A DNA stretch of 7,978 nt, from the NCBI GenBank assembly GCA_030528765.1, contig JAUMYD010000070.1:993-8970 (forward strand), in the 5' to 3' direction. Below are positions 6,667 to 7,978 of this stretch, piece by piece. The translations under genes were made by a program, and so were the position numbers. Every line of letters starts with the position of its first letter. Positions within the stretch are counted from its first letter, which is position 1. The notes beneath the pieces were generated by a model. That model was not told where the DNA came from. It worked only from the letters and a program-made list of their open reading frames with translations, and made no database searches. This DNA is from Bacillota bacterium. GTDB lineage: Bacteria > Bacillota > Dehalobacteriia > UBA4068.

Positions 6667-6704
6667 AAAAGCAGAGACGCACTACAAAACGAAGTGCGTC
6701 TCTG
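6661..6704 (-). terminator. Intrinsic terminator of the minus-strand gene ending at 6758
   Basis: A perfect 12-bp stem, CAGAGACGCACT (6672-6683) with AGTGCGTCTCTG (6693-6704), has a 9-nt loop. Read on the minus strand it is followed, after one C, by six T residues (6670-6665). It lies about 54 nt past the stop at 6758. On the plus strand it has only a weak T-run, so its main direction is minus. Confidence 0.88.
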
Positions 6705-6757
6705 TATTCATCTTCTGCTGATGCAGGGGAAAATTTCCTGCAAAACCATATGCGCGA

Positions 6758-7978
6758 TTACGCAGTCTTCACATTTATATTTTCCTTTTGCTTCTGCAGA
6801 TGGAGCTGAGGATCGTCGGGCTTGGCAGACTTGGCGCTGATGATCTTATCCAGGCTTTCAGACATCATCTGGTGGCCTTTCAGATCAGCTACCATTCCGT
6901 GAGGCTTTTCAACCATGTTTGTCACCGTTTTCGCACCCTCGGGATCACTCAGCAAGCCACGCATATCCGAACTGTTCCGCACAAGGCCATAAAACTGATT
7001 GGAACCGGTAGAACCAACAATCAACTGAATATCAGAATAATTCCCTTTCTTTCCACCAACCCGCATTCCGGCTTCCACGGATTTCATGGTCATATAATCA
7101 TTCAGTACATTCTGCGTCGTCGGATCGTTCAGATCAAGATTCTCCTGCTTGCCCAGAGATTGCCGGGCCATGGTGCCTTTGGTGGCGATATTCCCCATCT
7201 CAACAGCACCCTTGGCAGCAGTGAGCTCTTTCTTGCTCAGGCCGATATCCAAATTATTTTCTTTTGCGAAACGCATCGTTTCCGTGATGTAGCGGCCAAT
7301 GATCTGATTCCGCTCAGAAAGCTCCGTTCCGGAGGAGGCGGCCTTGCTCAGCTCAACCACGGTGTCGTGCAGCAGCTTTTGCATGGGTTCCTTATTATTG
7401 TTCCGCAGTGCCTGCTTGGCATCCTTAAAAGCAGACAGACCCAAATTCAGCTGCATATCGAATTCGCTGCTCATTTCCGTACCGCTGTTCAAAAGACGGT
7501 CCAGGATATTCTGACGCTGCTTCTGTTCCTGCGAATTCTGTTTTTCGCCGGCTCCACGGCCCAAAAGACCTGCGATACAGCCAATAAGATCATCATCCCG
7601 GCTTTTATCGATGCCATTCATCTCCCGTATGACTTCCTGGCTTTTCTCTTTGAAGAGGAGATTTCTGGTGCGTTCCTTCCAATCCTTGGTTTCCATCCAG
7701 CGTTCTTCTTCCCGCTTCAGATCCTGATCCAGAAAGAGTTTTTCCTGAACCAAAGGACGGTGGGGCTGCATGGAAGGCCTTGCCTTTTCCTTGCTGGGAG
7801 CCTGGTGTTCTGCGCCGGGGCCCAGCTTTTCTTCAAGCGGAGGCGTATCGCCCAGCATTCTGTTATCTTTTTCTTCCTGTTTTCCGGGCGTATCTTTCCC
7901 CTGCTTTTCGGCCTTTTTATTCTTCTTCTCCTGCTTCTGCTTTTCCTCATACTCCTTCACCTGCTTGTCAATCAGCAA
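6758..7978 (-). CDS. Uncharacterised charged coiled-coil / helical-domain protein, family member (N-terminus beyond right edge)
   Basis: The minus-strand frame is open from the window edge to TAA at 6758-6760, giving 406 visible codons. No convincing start or ribosome site is visible, so the true start probably lies upstream. Regions counted from the first visible codon: a Lys/Glu/Gln-rich charged stretch, probably a coiled coil (1-40); a Pro-containing, probably disordered linker (41-78); a charged helical stretch (79-128); a small hydrophobic Gly-rich patch, LIGCIAGLLGRG (131-142); and a helical domain (about 150-385). The last carries ELTAAKGAVEMGNI (251-264), LNDYMTMKSVE (292-302) and FYGLVRNSSDMR (329-340). 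These match the C-terminal domain of the 5197-6417 protein in order and spacing. The gene is convergent with that gene and ends in a strong terminator. I do not recognise a named family or activity, and no membrane helix is clear. Confidence 0.9.
   Translation of the reverse strand: MLIDKQVKEYEEKQKQEKKNKKAEKQGKDTPGKQEEKDNRMLGDTPPLEEKLGPGAEHQAPSKEKARPSMQPHRPLVQEKLFLDQDLKREEERWMETKDWKERTRNLLFKEKSQEVIREMNGIDKSRDDDLIGCIAGLLGRGAGEKQNSQEQKQRQNILDRLLNSGTEMSSEFDMQLNLGLSAFKDAKQALRNNNKEPMQKLLHDTVVELSKAASSGTELSERNQIIGRYITETMRFAKENNLDIGLSKKELTAAKGAVEMGNIATKGTMARQSLGKQENLDLNDPTTQNVLNDYMTMKSVEAGMRVGGKKGNYSDIQLIVGSTGSNQFYGLVRNSSDMRGLLSDPEGAKTVTNMVEKPHGMVADLKGHQMMSESLDKIISAKSAKPDDPQLHLQKQKENINVKTA

Noticed and set aside
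6269..6682. Minus-strand open frame with an internal protein repeat (QDFAI-x-SCGCFPGC twice)
   Set aside because: The repeat is the antisense reading of the duplicated 3' gene end at 6321-6409 and 6540-6627, not a genuine repeat protein.
6418..6757. Small RNA or additional small gene in the convergent gap
   Set aside because: The gap is accounted for by two terminators and the 3' gene remnant; no promoter or start with a ribosome site is seen inside it.
1..7978. Secretion effector, toxin-antitoxin or defence system built from these genes
   Set aside because: No signal peptide, WXG or LXG motif, nuclease, ATPase (Walker A), deaminase or toxin motif is visible in the translated genes, so no such function can be claimed from the sequence alone.

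Overview
The window looks like a chromosomal accessory region of a low-to-mid GC Gram-positive-type bacterium (Firmicutes in the broad sense, possibly a gut clostridial or related lineage). The reasons are strong AAGGAGG-type Shine-Dalgarno sites at short spacing, sigma-A-like promoter hexamers, intrinsic terminators with U-tracts, and standard-code, compact genes. I cannot name the genus. No gene here is a housekeeping gene, transposase, phage structural gene, tRNA or rRNA.

Layout. Positions 1-4205 hold two large tandem genes on the minus strand: an upstream 702-residue gene (4205 to 2097) and, 31 bp downstream, a second gene starting at 2065 that stays open to the left edge (688 codons visible). 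They are clear paralogs of each other. Positions 4206-4483 are a divergent regulatory gap with a 14-bp direct repeat at 21-bp period and an overlapping 30-bp imperfect palindrome. Positions 4484-5086 (+) encode a small six-helix membrane protein. A GC-rich hairpin and a good promoter follow, driving a 406-residue coiled-coil/linker/helical-domain protein (5197-6417, +). Positions 6418-6757 lie between convergent genes and hold one terminator for each side, plus a decayed copy of the 3' end of the 5197-6417 gene. From 6758 to the right edge runs the 3' part (406 codons) of another minus-strand member of the same family.

The main result is that four of the five genes are divergent members of one uncharacterised protein family. 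The two long proteins share an N-terminal domain, a tryptophan/GIHTxYTDY motif, a coiled coil and a central helical domain. All four share a helical C-terminal module: an EL-x4-G[AG] segment, then a D-[YFV]-[ML]-x-M-[KE]-x-[VM]-E-like segment, then in three of them an F-x2-[LV]V-x2-S segment. None of the visible N-termini has a signal peptide or membrane segment, so the proteins are predicted to be soluble and mostly alpha-helical. I do not recognise the family and cannot assign a biochemical role. A locally expanded, recombining multi-gene family (tandem pair, convergent pair, gene-tail remnant) is what the sequence shows. A coiled-coil scaffold, cell-envelope-associated factor or exported effector set would be speculation.
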